From Cryptobacteroides sp934698975 (GTDB lineage: Bacteria > Bacteroidota > Bacteroidia > Bacteroidales > UBA932), in NCBI GenBank assembly GCA_934698975.1, contig CAKUVR010000002.1:124001-188000 (forward strand): a DNA stretch of 64,000 nucleotides, read 5' to 3'. Shown piece by piece: positions 36,839 through 46,089 of the stretch. Position 1 is the stretch's first letter; each line of letters begins with the position of its first letter. Below the pieces are notes generated by a model, which was not told the DNA's origin, did no database searches, and was given only the letters and a program-made list of their open reading frames with translations. The position numbers were made by a program, and so were the translations under genes.

Positions 36839-37765
36839 ATGAGGATAGTGTTTCTGGATGCCGGTACGATGGGAACGTCATCGCTGGCACCGATCGAGAG
36901 GACTGGGGAACTGACCGCGTGGCCGAATTCAACTCCGGAGGAGGCCATTGACCGGGTCGGCGACTGCGAAGTAGTGATTGTTAACAAGATAAAGGTGAAC
37001 GACCGGCTGTTGGATGCGGCCCCGAGACTCAGGCTTGTATGTGAGGCCGGCACAGGCATCAACAACATTGATGTCAATGCCTGTTCCAAGCGTGGAATAG
37101 TTGTCAGAAATGTGGCCGGCTATTCCACGGATTCTGTTGTTCAGGAAACTTTCATGCATATTCTTAACCTTCTGGGCAACGGAGCCTATTTTGACAATGT
37201 CGTGAAGTCGGGAGCGTATTCACGCAGCGGGTTGTTCACTGATTATTCAAGACCTTTCATCGAGATGGCCGGCAAGACACTAGGAATCATCGGTTTGGGA
37301 GCCATAGGCACCAAAGTGGCCAGAATAGGAACCGCGTTCGGTATGAAGGTGGTCTATTATTCCACTTCCGGCACGAACCATAGTTCAGAATATCCTTCAG
37401 TGCCCCTGGAGCGTCTCATGCGCAAGTCTGATGTGATTTCTGTCCATGCTCCGTTCAATGAACGTACCGCCGGCCTTGTGGGCGAGGATGAACTTAGGAT
37501 GATGAAGCCAAAGGCCATCATCGTGAATATGGGGCGTGGCGGCATAGTTGAGGAAACAGCGCTCGCCAAAGTCATCGATGAGGGCGTCATCGGCGGAGCC
37601 GCCTTGGATGTCTATTCGGTCGAACCGATTCCTGCGGACCATCCGCTCCTTCATACCAGACATCCGGAGCGTCTAAGCCTGACCCCGCACATAGCCTGGG
37701 CCAGCATTGAAGCCCGGGAACGCTTGATTCAATCCATCGCAGACAATATCTCCAAAGGATTTTGA
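36839..37765 (+). CDS. D-isomer 2-hydroxyacid dehydrogenase
   Basis: A 308-residue NAD-dependent dehydrogenase of the glycerate/hydroxypyruvate reductase type. The Rossmann motif is GLGAIG around residues 149-154. The catalytic Arg is expected in NMGRGGIVEE, the Glu in DVYSVEPIP, and the His in LTPHIAWAS. The 170-base gap before it is A+T-rich. The substrate could be hydroxypyruvate, glyoxylate or another 2-ketoacid. Confidence 0.9.
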   Translation: MRIVFLDAGTMGTSSLAPIERTGELTAWPNSTPEEAIDRVGDCEVVIVNKIKVNDRLLDAAPRLRLVCEAGTGINNIDVNACSKRGIVVRNVAGYSTDSVVQETFMHILNLLGNGAYFDNVVKSGAYSRSGLFTDYSRPFIEMAGKTLGIIGLGAIGTKVARIGTAFGMKVVYYSTSGTNHSSEYPSVPLERLMRKSDVISVHAPFNERTAGLVGEDELRMMKPKAIIVNMGRGGIVEETALAKVIDEGVIGGAALDVYSVEPIPADHPLLHTRHPERLSLTPHIAWASIEARERLIQSIADNISKGF

Positions 37766-37795
37766 AAATATTTTGAAGATATTTTCCGCAATATT

Positions 37796-37826
37796 TTTGC
37801 TTAAAAGAAAAAAATATTTACCTTTG
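37796..37826 (+). promoter_or_regulatory. Promoter of tRNA-Ser
   Basis: TTTG (37796-37799), exactly 19 bases, then TACCTTTG (37819-37826). This is the best match to the Bacteroidetes consensus in the window, 30 bases ahead of the tRNA. Confidence 0.88.
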
Positions 37827-37855
37827 CAATCCCAAAATAGTTGGGGGCAAAGTTT

Positions 37856-37940
37856 GGAGAGGTGGTAGAGTGGTCGATTACGGCAGTCTTGAAAACTGTT
37901 GAGCTGCGAGGCTCCGGGGGTTCGAATCCCTCCCTCTCCG
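37856..37940 (+). tRNA. tRNA-Ser (anticodon TGA)
   Basis: An 85-nt tRNA with acceptor stem GGAGAGG pairing with CCTCTCC, a long class II variable arm and T-loop GGTTCGAATCC. The anticodon loop CTTGAAA places TGA at 37890-37892, which reads UCA codons. The CCA end is not encoded. Confidence 0.97.
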
Positions 37941-37943
37941 CTG

Positions 37944-37990
37944 AAAAATCATCGCAAGTTATTCTGAATAAGGTGCTTGCGATGATTTTT
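37944..37990 (+). terminator. Intrinsic terminator of tRNA-Ser
   Basis: A perfect 15-bp stem (AAAAATCATCGCAAG with CTTGCGATGATTTTT) around a 17-base loop, ending in a T-run, directly after the tRNA. Confidence 0.92.
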
Positions 37991-38140
37991 TATACCCATC
38001 CACCAATTTTATCCCATCCGTCAAAACATCTACCGTTAAAACAGGATCCCATTTATTGATGAGTCTTCTGTTTTGCCGCTGAAGACTCTCTTTACTTTCC
38101 AAACGATTGGATTCTTGGTGATGGAATCAGTGTGGGATGG

Positions 38141-38148
38141 TATCTTTG
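38141..38148 (+). promoter_or_regulatory. -7 promoter box of the P-type ATPase gene
   Basis: TATCTTTG lies inside an upstream extension of the reading frame (ATG at 38137), so that ATG cannot be the real start. The ATG at 38176 leaves a leader of about 20 bases. Confidence 0.65.
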
Positions 38149-38175
38149 CGGGCATATTCAAAGAATGGATTGACA

Positions 38176-40965
38176 ATGGAGAAAGGAAACGGTGAGACTA
38201 GGGCCGGTATGGTGAATGTGGAGCTCGCACAAAGCAGCACAGAGACAATGGATTACCTTATCGAGGGATCCGAGAAGGCGGCCCAAGGGAAAGGGCGGAA
38301 TATCATTCCTGAGGTGGAGAAGGAGCCGCTTTGGAAGGCTTATCTGGAGAAGTTCAAGGATCCGATCATCATCATATTGCTGGTGGCGCTGGGACTCTCG
38401 CTGGGAGTGTCGGTGTACGAGATGGCATATTCAGGAAGGGACGCTTCGTGCCTGATAGAACCGCTGGGGGTGCTGGTGGCGATACTTATGGCGACAGGAA
38501 TCGGGTTTATCTTTGAGGTCAAGGCCGAGAAAGAGTTCAAGATTCTGAACAAGGCCAAGGACGAGAGGCCGGTCAAGGTGCTGCGGCTGAAAAGGGCCGG
38601 GGACAAGACTCCACAGACTTATGAGATTCCTAAAAGCGATGTATGTGTCGGTGATGTGGTGGTTCTGGAGAACGGGGACGAGGTCCCGGCGGACGGCATC
38701 CTGCTCAGTGACAGGAACCTGACCATCGACGAGTCGAATTTCACGGGAGAACCTTTCACGAAAAAGAAGACGATACCGGAAGCCAATAAAGACAGCACCT
38801 ATCCGGAAAACTTTCTGCTTCGCGGCACAACGGTGATCGAAGGCAGCGCGACATGCAAGGTAACAGCGGTCGGCACGGAGACCGAAGAGGGGAAGGGAGC
38901 GAAAATATTACAGGAAGAACCTGACGTCGAGACCCCGTTGAACGCCCAGCTGAACCAGCTCGCCAAATGGATCACCTACGCCAGCTACATCATCGCGGCG
39001 CTGATCGTGGTCGGAAGGATGAGCATTTTCTTCCTCACGAATGACGCGGAGGCATATTCATTCATAGAGATCTTCCGTGTGGCGCTCAATTCGCTGATGA
39101 TCGCGGTGACGCTGATTGTCGTGGCAGTGCCGGAAGGGCTTCCGATGAGCGTGACGATCAGCCTTGCGCTGAGCATGCGCAAAATGCTCAAAGAAAAGAA
39201 CTTGATGCGAAAACTCCACGCTTGCGAGACCCTCGGTGCGACCACAGTCATCTGCACGGACAAGACCGGCACGCTGACCAAGAACAAGATGAGCGTGGTG
39301 GAATCCGAGTTCTGGGGCGTCGATGAAAGCGTCATCAACGACAGCATAGCCGTGAACTCCACGGCCGCGCTGAACAATTCTGAAAACGGAGAGTCCCTCG
39401 CGATCGGCAACCCTACCGAAGGGGCGCTTCTGCTTTGGCTTCAAGGCAATGGAGTTGACTATTCCGAGCGCAGGAACGCCTACCAGATTGTGGATCAGAT
39501 TGCTTTCTCGACCGAAAGGAAGCGGATGACCACGGATGCCATCGACAGCGCGACAGGCAATGAACATCTCTTCATCAAGGGCGCCCCTGAGCTCCTTCTG
39601 GAAACTTCCGACATCATTGCCGGCGGCCAGTCAAAGGAGAGCGTGCTCGCAACACTGGCGGCATGGCAGTCGAAAGGGATGAGAACCTTGGGATTCGCAG
39701 TCAGGAATTTGTCCGCTCAAGACTCCAAGGTAACATTCATCGGCATAGTCGGAATAGCCGACCCGATCAGGAAGGATGTGAGGGAGGCTATCGACACTTG
39801 TTCCGGCCACGCTGGAGTCAGGGTGATCATGGTTACAGGAGACAACGCTCTTACCGCCAGCGAGATAGCCCGCCAAGCCGGAATCATCAGCAAGTCTGAG
39901 AGCGACCCTCTTACAATCACAGGCTCCGAGTTCGCCGCCAAGAGTGATGAATATCTCAAAAAAGAGGTTCTGCCTACCCTACGGGTTCTCTCCCGCGCCC
40001 GCCCGGAGGACAAGGTTCGCCTTGTCACCCTGCTTCAGGAAATGGGAGAGGTCGTGGCCGTCACCGGAGACGGGACGAACGACGCTCCGGCCCTGAAAAA
40101 GGCTCAGGTCGGCCTTTCAATGGGCGACGGCACCGCAAGGGCGAAAGAGGCCAGCGATGTGACGATCATTGACAACTCGTTCTCCAGCATCAATAAAGGC
40201 ATCCTGTGGGGACGGTCCTTGTACTTGAATATCAAGCGCTTCATCCTGTTCCAGATGACAATCAACGTCTGCGCCTGCCTGATCGTTCTGCTAGGTGCGT
40301 TCATCGGATTGGACTCTCCTTTGACAGTCACACAGATGCTTTGGGTAAATCTGATCATGGACACATTCGCGGCCATGGCTCTGTCCTCGATCCCGCCGGA
40401 CCGCAAGGTGATGGACGAAAAGCCACGTGACCAGAAAAGCCACATCATCGACCGGAAGATGGCTGTCAAGATAGCCTTTTCAGGAATATTCTTCTTCGCC
40501 TTTCTGGCTCTTCTTTGGCAGCTCCTCTGGAGGATGGACATCAGCTCCGTAAGAGATCTTCTCCACTGGAATGTCGTCGGGGAGTTCTTCCGCGGAGCCT
40601 TCTCGGCCCACACAAAGGCGCATCTTTCCGGCTACGAGCTGGGAGTGTTCTTCACGACATTCGTAATGCTCCAGTTCTGGAACCTTTTCAACGCCAGATA
40701 TTTCAAGACTGACGACAGCGTTCTTCAGGATATCCTCGATTTCTTCTTCAACCACAAAAGGTACAAGGAATCCGCCTCCTACGGTTGCCTGATGGTGGCA
40801 GGAATAATATTGATCGGCCAGTTCCTGATCGTCAACTGTTTCGGAGCATTCTTCGAGGTCTCTCCCCTCCCTCTTGCAGACTGGGGCTGGATCCTGCTCT
40901 GCACCTCCCCGGTACTCATCCTCCCGGATCTATGCCGGTTCATACGTTCTAAAATCGTGAGGTAA
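38176..40965 (+). CDS. Calcium-type P-type ATPase (PMCA-like cation pump)
   Basis: A 929-residue P2B-type pump. The phosphorylated residue is Asp362 in CTDKTGTLTKNKMS, and the hinge is VTGDGTNDAPALKKA. The actuator motif reads TGEP rather than TGES, keeping the essential Glu. Helix M4 has AVPEGLPMSV, the classical cation-binding PEGLP. About ten membrane helices are visible. The likely substrate is Ca2+. The start was set by the promoter box at 38141-38148. Confidence 0.92.
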   Translation: MEKGNGETRAGMVNVELAQSSTETMDYLIEGSEKAAQGKGRNIIPEVEKEPLWKAYLEKFKDPIIIILLVALGLSLGVSVYEMAYSGRDASCLIEPLGVLVAILMATGIGFIFEVKAEKEFKILNKAKDERPVKVLRLKRAGDKTPQTYEIPKSDVCVGDVVVLENGDEVPADGILLSDRNLTIDESNFTGEPFTKKKTIPEANKDSTYPENFLLRGTTVIEGSATCKVTAVGTETEEGKGAKILQEEPDVETPLNAQLNQLAKWITYASYIIAALIVVGRMSIFFLTNDAEAYSFIEIFRVALNSLMIAVTLIVVAVPEGLPMSVTISLALSMRKMLKEKNLMRKLHACETLGATTVICTDKTGTLTKNKMSVVESEFWGVDESVINDSIAVNSTAALNNSENGESLAIGNPTEGALLLWLQGNGVDYSERRNAYQIVDQIAFSTERKRMTTDAIDSATGNEHLFIKGAPELLLETSDIIAGGQSKESVLATLAAWQSKGMRTLGFAVRNLSAQDSKVTFIGIVGIADPIRKDVREAIDTCSGHAGVRVIMVTGDNALTASEIARQAGIISKSESDPLTITGSEFAAKSDEYLKKEVLPTLRVLSRARPEDKVRLVTLLQEMGEVVAVTGDGTNDAPALKKAQVGLSMGDGTARAKEASDVTIIDNSFSSINKGILWGRSLYLNIKRFILFQMTINVCACLIVLLGAFIGLDSPLTVTQMLWVNLIMDTFAAMALSSIPPDRKVMDEKPRDQKSHIIDRKMAVKIAFSGIFFFAFLALLWQLLWRMDISSVRDLLHWNVVGEFFRGAFSAHTKAHLSGYELGVFFTTFVMLQFWNLFNARYFKTDDSVLQDILDFFFNHKRYKESASYGCLMVAGIILIGQFLIVNCFGAFFEVSPLPLADWGWILLCTSPVLILPDLCRFIRSKIVR

Positions 40966-40977
40966 CCGAACCTGTGG

Positions 40978-41001
40978 TAGATGAGCTTGCCGAAGCATCT
41001 A
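40978..41001. repeat. Dispersed hairpin repeat between convergent genes
   Basis: TAGATG / CATCTA stems enclose the core AGCTTGCCGAAG. The loop matches the other copies, but the stem sequence is different and still perfectly paired. It lies between the converging P-type ATPase and AspT-type genes. Confidence 0.65.
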
Positions 41002-41030
41002 AGTGCCATGCCTTTACAACAAGCATCCCG

Positions 41031-42704
41031 TCATAGCAGCATCAGAACCTGTCCGGAAATCACCCGCAGAAACATTTCCATCGGGTATACAGTCGCATAG
41101 GCAACGGACGGCTCGTCATCATCAACCGTGGTCAGGGCATAGTTTAGGGCGATAGGGTTGGCCATCGACGCACAGAGCATACCGACATTCTCCGAATAGT
41201 CCGTCTTGCAGAATTTGGCGGCGATGAAGCCGACCAAAAGCACCGGGACTACGGCCAAAAGCACACTGATTCCGATCCACAACAAGCCCTCCGGCCTCAA
41301 GACCGTCTCGAAAAAGTCTGGGCCGGCGCTGAGTCCAAGACCGGCCAGATAGATTGTCAGACCGAACTGGCGAAGCATCAGATTCGCGCTGTGTGTCGTG
41401 TAGGTGGTCAGATGGATGCTCGGCCCGAACGCCCCCATAAGGATACCTATCAGAATCGGTCCTCCCGCGATTCCAAGCCTGATCGGGACACTCATCCCGG
41501 GAATGGAAATCGGAAGGCTGCCCAGAATCAAGCCGAGCATAAGCCCGATGAATATGAACAGCAGATTCGGATTGCGTAGTTCTTTTTCTTGATTGCCAAG
41601 GACTTCCGCAACTCTGTCTATCGCCTTCTGCTCTCCCACGATCGTCAGTTTGTCTCCGATCTGGAGTCTCAGGTCACGGGACGGAAGCAGGTCGATGCCG
41701 GCCCGGTTCACCCTCGTGATGTTGATCCTGTAAGCGTTGCGCAGATGAAGCTCCCCGAGTTTCGCTCCGTTTACACTTGTCTTGGTCACGAAAATATGTC
41801 TGGAAACCAGCATCCCGTCCAGATGGTTCCAGTCAATGTCTTTCTTGTTCCAATCCTTCACGACCTTCTCGCCGAACAACTGCTCAGCGGCCCCTGCATC
41901 CTTCTCCCGGGTCAGCACAAGCACATGCTCACCTTCCTCAAGAACCGTGTCACCATCCGGAATGATCACCTGCCCACGGCCTTCGCCGGCATATTTCCAA
42001 ACCCTTGACACAACAATCCTGATGTGGGCGTCCTTCATGATGTCCCGGATGGTCTTGCCAAAGACCGCAGGGTTGCTGACCCTGAACTCCGTGATGAAAG
42101 TCTGGTTGTCATGAACATCCTTAGGGCTGCGGTTCTTACGGAATATGGCAGAAAGAACCACGACGCACAAAATGACTCCTATCACACCGAAAGGATAGCC
42201 GACAGCGCAGGCCGTGGCCATCTGGTTGGAGACATCCACCGCTCCTGGATCGGTCTGGAGCAAGGTTTGCTGTGCGGCTCCAAGCATTGGAGTGTTGGTC
42301 GCCGCACCGGTGAGAAGACCAGTCGCCACCGGCAGCGATATGCCGCATAACTTACTTATTCCCAACGTCATCAAAGTACCGGCCAGAAGCACGGCGAACG
42401 CCAGTATATTCAGTTTGATTCCTCCCTTTTTCAGTGAAGGAAAGAAGCTCGGGCCGACCTGCAGGCCAAGGGTGAACACAAAAAGCACAAGACCGAAGTT
42501 CTGCGCCAACGCCAACATACGGGGATCGACACTGAGGCCGAAATGCCCGACGATGATTCCGGCGAAAAACACGAACGTCACGCCGAGACTGACACCCTTG
42601 ATCTTGATTTTATTGCAAAGAAGGCCAACGGCGCAAATCAGCGACAATACAAGAATCGCCTGAATATAAGACGGTTCCGTGAATATCTCGATGAACCAGT
42701 TCAT
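41031..42704 (-). CDS. AspT/YidE-family transporter
   Basis: A 557-residue membrane protein with the two-repeat layout of the aspartate:alanine exchanger family: an N-terminal set of helices (LSLICAVGLLCNKIKIKGVS), two central TrkA-C/RCK-like domains (about residues 205-370), and a second set of helices containing GAFGPSIHLTTYTTHSANL. The central GAATNTPMLGAAQQTL motif is typical. Substrate is unknown. Its transcription is divergent from the muramidase gene. Confidence 0.88.
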   Translation of the reverse strand: MNWFIEIFTEPSYIQAILVLSLICAVGLLCNKIKIKGVSLGVTFVFFAGIIVGHFGLSVDPRMLALAQNFGLVLFVFTLGLQVGPSFFPSLKKGGIKLNILAFAVLLAGTLMTLGISKLCGISLPVATGLLTGAATNTPMLGAAQQTLLQTDPGAVDVSNQMATACAVGYPFGVIGVILCVVVLSAIFRKNRSPKDVHDNQTFITEFRVSNPAVFGKTIRDIMKDAHIRIVVSRVWKYAGEGRGQVIIPDGDTVLEEGEHVLVLTREKDAGAAEQLFGEKVVKDWNKKDIDWNHLDGMLVSRHIFVTKTSVNGAKLGELHLRNAYRINITRVNRAGIDLLPSRDLRLQIGDKLTIVGEQKAIDRVAEVLGNQEKELRNPNLLFIFIGLMLGLILGSLPISIPGMSVPIRLGIAGGPILIGILMGAFGPSIHLTTYTTHSANLMLRQFGLTIYLAGLGLSAGPDFFETVLRPEGLLWIGISVLLAVVPVLLVGFIAAKFCKTDYSENVGMLCASMANPIALNYALTTVDDDEPSVAYATVYPMEMFLRVISGQVLMLL

Positions 42705-42728
42705 AGTTCTTTTTTAATATACAGCGTA

Positions 42729-42736
42729 CAAAGATA
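42729..42736 (-). promoter_or_regulatory. -7 promoter box of the AspT-type gene
   Basis: Minus-strand TATCTTTG, 25 bases before the start at 42704. Confidence 0.55.
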
Positions 42737-42763
42737 GTCAGAAATATTCATTAATTTTGCTTT

Positions 42764-43666
42764 ATGAATATACCCACATCCAAGAATAGGAGGGTTCCCG
42801 TCAAGGGAAACAAGGGAAACAAGGGAAACAAGGGAAACAAGGGAAACAAGGGAAACAAGGGAGCGAGAAAGCCATCGCCTGTGAAACGCAAGTCCGGCAA
42901 GAAGAAAAAACCTGGAAAAGTAAGTTTGGGAGCATGGACGGCTATCGGGATCGCTGCCGTGATCATGCTTGTCTTTGTTGCCGTGTACAATATCCGTGTA
43001 GGCCAGGATGGCTGCGAGACCGGTGCCAAGGTGCCCCCTGGCGACTGGCGCTATGGAATCGACATCTCACATCACAATGCCGACGGTATCGTTTGGGATT
43101 CCCTTTTCGTACTTACAGACAAGCATGGCAGAACAATCAGGGACCATCATCAGGCCAAAGACATCCGGCCGGTCAGCTTCGTTTTCATCAAGGCGACGGA
43201 AGGAGTGTCGTTGGTCGATAAGGATTTCAGAAAGAACTGGTCAGACGCCGGTCGCTCAGGCTTGAGAAGGGGAGCCTATCATTTCTTCAGAAGTTCCAAG
43301 GACGGAGAGGCTCAGGCCAAACTGTTCATCAAAACTGTGGGGGGCCTGAGATTCAAAGATTTGCCTCCGGTTCTGGACATAGAGACAATACATCGTGAAG
43401 GATCGAGGGGAAAACTGAACGAAGAGGCTCTCAAATGGCTCAAGATCATAGAAGACCATTACGGCAAAAAACCGATTGTCTATGCCGGGGCATCGTTCGC
43501 CAAAGACTATCTCAGCAAGGACATTACCGATAACTATCCGGTCTGGATAGCGCATTATGAGAAGGACAAACCTGATTTTGAGGGATGGACGTGGTGGCAG
43601 TTCACCGACAAGGCTGTCGTCAAAGGAGTTCCCGGACTTGTTGACCTCAGCGTCATGAGACGTTGA
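42764..43666 (+). CDS. GH25 muramidase with N-terminal repeat and membrane anchor
   Basis: A 300-residue protein. Residues 14-34 are a (Lys-Gly-Asn) repeat, followed by a basic stretch, one membrane helix (WTAIGIAAVIMLVFVAVYNI, about residues 56-75) and a GH25 lysozyme domain. Family motifs are YGIDISHHN (catalytic Asp), FVFIKATEGVS, GAYHFFR, LPPVLDIE (catalytic Glu region) and WTWWQFTDKA. It cleaves the beta-1,4 bond of peptidoglycan, here anchored to the inner membrane. A TAATTTTG box sits only 4 bases before the ATG, so the mRNA may be nearly leaderless. Confidence 0.92.
   Translation: MNIPTSKNRRVPVKGNKGNKGNKGNKGNKGNKGARKPSPVKRKSGKKKKPGKVSLGAWTAIGIAAVIMLVFVAVYNIRVGQDGCETGAKVPPGDWRYGIDISHHNADGIVWDSLFVLTDKHGRTIRDHHQAKDIRPVSFVFIKATEGVSLVDKDFRKNWSDAGRSGLRRGAYHFFRSSKDGEAQAKLFIKTVGGLRFKDLPPVLDIETIHREGSRGKLNEEALKWLKIIEDHYGKKPIVYAGASFAKDYLSKDITDNYPVWIAHYEKDKPDFEGWTWWQFTDKAVVKGVPGLVDLSVMRR
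42803..42862 (+). repeat. In-frame 9-bp tandem repeat
   Basis: Six perfect copies of AAGGGAAAC plus AAGGGA. Because the unit is three codons, gain or loss of copies changes the length of the cytoplasmic tail without a frameshift. Confidence 0.95.
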
Positions 43667-43671
43667 ACTCT

Positions 43672-43694
43672 GCCGCTTCGACAGGCCCAGCGAC
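43672..43694. repeat. Dispersed hairpin repeat downstream of the 43.7-kb gene
   Basis: Core CTTCGACAGGCCCAG with outer CGCT/AGCG instead of CACT/AGTG, a compensating base-pair change relative to other copies. It lies between the convergent muramidase and beta-propeller genes. Confidence 0.65.
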
Positions 43695-43702
43695 CATCAA
43701 AC

Positions 43703-44815
43703 CTACAAACTTTCAAATGGTTTCTCAAAATTCCCCGTCCAACGGTACAGATGCGTTCTGGAATATTGCCTGCCCGTCTCGGCGTTCTTGCCCGGCTCAG
43801 CGAAATAGAACAGTCCGTTGCCGACAGGGCATATTCCAGTAGCGCCATACTTGAAGTAAAATCCCTCGACAGGCTTATCCTGCGACCCGATCACCTCGTG
43901 CTTCGTCTTGTCATAAAGAACCCCGGCCAAAGACCTTTTCACCGGCTTAGCGGCAACATCGAACACAAACATATCATAATTCTTGAATATGCTTTTGCGC
44001 CCTTTGTACACTGCCATGAACATCTTCCCCGTCTCCGCGTCATAGGCCAGGTTCTGAACACCCCAGTTCGTGTTGCCCGTGTAAGCGAAATACTTGCTTA
44101 ATGGCTTCGCTGGACCTTCTCCGTAAAAATCCCCGAACTTCACCTTCCCGGCATATTCATTCAATTTCCCGATGTCGTAGCGGAGCAGCACCTGATGGTT
44201 GTTGTCGTTGCGATAAATGTCTCCGTAGATTCCGTAAGCCACATAAAGATAATTCTTTCCACCTTTTTTTCCTAGTTTCGGAGCGATTGTCACTCCGTCA
44301 ATGCCTGAGCAACCATAGAAGTGCTCGTAATCCTTGTCAGCGAAACCTGTAATGTGGTAATCCCTCGTGGCTTCCCTGACACAGACAATCTTGAATGCAT
44401 CGTTATTCTCGGAATCCATGCCGGTCTCTGTCACCTTGTCAACATCTATAATCGCTATGTAGAACATAGATTTTCCCTTGGCGAATGATGAAAGTCCCGC
44501 GCCGATTACATCATCCTTGCATTCCAACGAGGCGTAGACCTTTCTGTCAGAAGGGTTGAACGTCATCGCTCCGAGATGTCCCTGAATCCTGTCAATCGAC
44601 CCGATCACATTTCCATTCATGTCAGTCTTGATGAAACTGGTCGTGAAAGAAAAGTACATATTGCCGGCAGCGCTGTCGTAGGCGATTCCCTGGACATGAT
44701 TCTTTCCGCCCTCGACATAAATCTCTTCCGGCAGACTCTGCTTCGTCTGTGAATATGCGGCCATGGTTCCAGCCACAATCATCAATGCGATCAATGCTAT
44801 TCTTTTCATATTCAA
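43703..44815 (-). CDS. Secreted protein, probable beta-propeller
   Basis: A 370-residue exported protein (signal peptide ending AAYSQ). The recurring segments GIAYDSAAGNMYFSF, MTFNPSDRKVYASLE, LAYDAETGKMFMAVYK and GICPVGNGLFYFAEPG look like successive propeller blades. No catalytic motif or named family was recognised. It is flanked on both sides by copies of the dispersed hairpin repeat. Confidence 0.6.
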   Translation of the reverse strand: MNMKRIALIALMIVAGTMAAYSQTKQSLPEEIYVEGGKNHVQGIAYDSAAGNMYFSFTTSFIKTDMNGNVIGSIDRIQGHLGAMTFNPSDRKVYASLECKDDVIGAGLSSFAKGKSMFYIAIIDVDKVTETGMDSENNDAFKIVCVREATRDYHITGFADKDYEHFYGCSGIDGVTIAPKLGKKGGKNYLYVAYGIYGDIYRNDNNHQVLLRYDIGKLNEYAGKVKFGDFYGEGPAKPLSKYFAYTGNTNWGVQNLAYDAETGKMFMAVYKGRKSIFKNYDMFVFDVAAKPVKRSLAGVLYDKTKHEVIGSQDKPVEGFYFKYGATGICPVGNGLFYFAEPGKNAETGRQYSRTHLYRWTGNFEKPFESL

Positions 44816-44838
44816 AAATATTGTTATTCTGTCCCGCC

Positions 44839-44863
44839 GGTCACTTCGACAAACTCTGTGACC
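44839..44863. repeat. Dispersed hairpin repeat between lpxB and the propeller gene
   Basis: GGTCAC / GTGACC stems with core TTCGACAAACTCT, same orientation as the copy at 43672. Located just downstream of lpxB. Confidence 0.75.
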
Positions 44864-44873
44864 ATAATCCGAA

Positions 44874-46034
44874 CTACTTTCTCAGTTCCTCGATCATAGC
44901 CCGGGCCACAGCCGCGGAAGCCCCCTCGCCCCCAAGAGCGTCACGAATCTCCTGATAACCGGAAAGCATCACGGAACGATACTCCTCATCCTCGATCATC
45001 CTGCGCACCTCGTACAACACGTTGTCCGGCGTGAAAAAGTACTGAAGCAGCTCCCGGAAACAAATCCTGCCGAGGATCAGGTTGCCGAGACTTATGTACC
45101 GGATCTTGATGATCATCTTGGCTATCAAGAAATTGATCTCCGCTCCCTTGTAGGCCACAACCTGCGGCGTGCCGATCAACGCGCATTCCAGCGAGGCTGT
45201 CCCGGAATTGACCACGGCAGCCTTGGCGTTGCGCATCACCGCATAGCTCTGGCCGAAGACCACGCTGACATATTCACGTCCCCCGATGTACTTGGCATAG
45301 TCCGACTCCGACCGCGCGGGAGCGGCGGCCACCACGAAGCGGTAGTCTGAATATTCCGGCAAAGCGTGCAACTTGTCGGCGAACGCCATGAAGGTCGGCA
45401 TCATAGAGCTGATCTCCCCGTTTCTGGATCCGGCCAGAAGCGCGATCATCGGTTTGTCCGGCAGCCCTGTCTTGGCAAGGAACTCCTCTCTGGTCTCCTT
45501 GAAGGCTTCAGAGTTGTCTATGGCGTCAATCAGAGGGTTGCCTTTATAGATAAAGTCAACGCCTTTTCTGGTGAAATACGGAATCTCGAACGGGAACACG
45601 ATGAACAGCTTGTCCACGAAAGCCTTAAGCTTCTTCACACGGCTTTCCCTTGATGCCCAGACCTTCGGGGCTATGTAGTAGAAGACCTTGAATCCGGCCT
45701 TGTGGGCGAACTCCGCCACACGGAAGTTGAATCCCGGGTAGTCGATCAAGATCACCACGTCCGGTTTCCAGCGAAGGATGTCGGACGTGCAGTCCGTGAA
45801 CCTTTTGGCGAAGGCCCTGGCGTGAATCAGGATTTGGGTGAAGCCAATGACCGCCCCGTCCTTGTAGTCCTTCACGAGGCCGGTTCCCCGCTGGTGCTCA
45901 TGATAGACGGCATCCATCAGCCCCCCGCCCCAGAAACGGACGTCAGCCTCAGGATTCTCGGCGTAAAGCCCTCTCATTAGATTGGATCCATGAAGATCTC
46001 CGGACGCTTCTCCGGCTATGATGTAGTAGCGCAT
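44874..46034 (-). CDS. lpxB: Lipid-A-disaccharide synthase
   Basis: A 386-residue GT19 glycosyltransferase that joins UDP-diacylglucosamine and lipid X in lipid A synthesis. The start is clear: MRYYIIAGEASGDLHGSNLM is the family N-terminus. Other matches are PKVWASRESRVKKLK, LAGSRNGEI and SGTASLECALIGTPQVVAYK. It follows surE on the same strand after 55 bases. Identification is secure. Confidence 0.96.
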   Translation of the reverse strand: MRYYIIAGEASGDLHGSNLMRGLYAENPEADVRFWGGGLMDAVYHEHQRGTGLVKDYKDGAVIGFTQILIHARAFAKRFTDCTSDILRWKPDVVILIDYPGFNFRVAEFAHKAGFKVFYYIAPKVWASRESRVKKLKAFVDKLFIVFPFEIPYFTRKGVDFIYKGNPLIDAIDNSEAFKETREEFLAKTGLPDKPMIALLAGSRNGEISSMMPTFMAFADKLHALPEYSDYRFVVAAAPARSESDYAKYIGGREYVSVVFGQSYAVMRNAKAAVVNSGTASLECALIGTPQVVAYKGAEINFLIAKMIIKIRYISLGNLILGRICFRELLQYFFTPDNVLYEVRRMIEDEEYRSVMLSGYQEIRDALGGEGASAAVARAMIEELRK

Positions 46035-46089
46035 ATTGATCCTTGATTGTTCCGCCGGAGCGGAGCCGGCATATTCGTTGGCATATTCA

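Noticed and set aside
37856..38170. tRNA-Ser as phage or island attachment site
   Set aside because: No second copy of the tRNA 3' end was seen nearby and the flanking genes are ordinary chromosomal ones.
38137..38175. Longer N-terminus for the P-type ATPase
   Set aside because: The promoter box TATCTTTG lies inside it, so this start would not be transcribed from that promoter.
42752..42759. Proof of a leaderless mRNA for the muramidase
   Set aside because: TAATTTTG is 4 bases before the ATG, but no -33 box is present, so the box may be chance.
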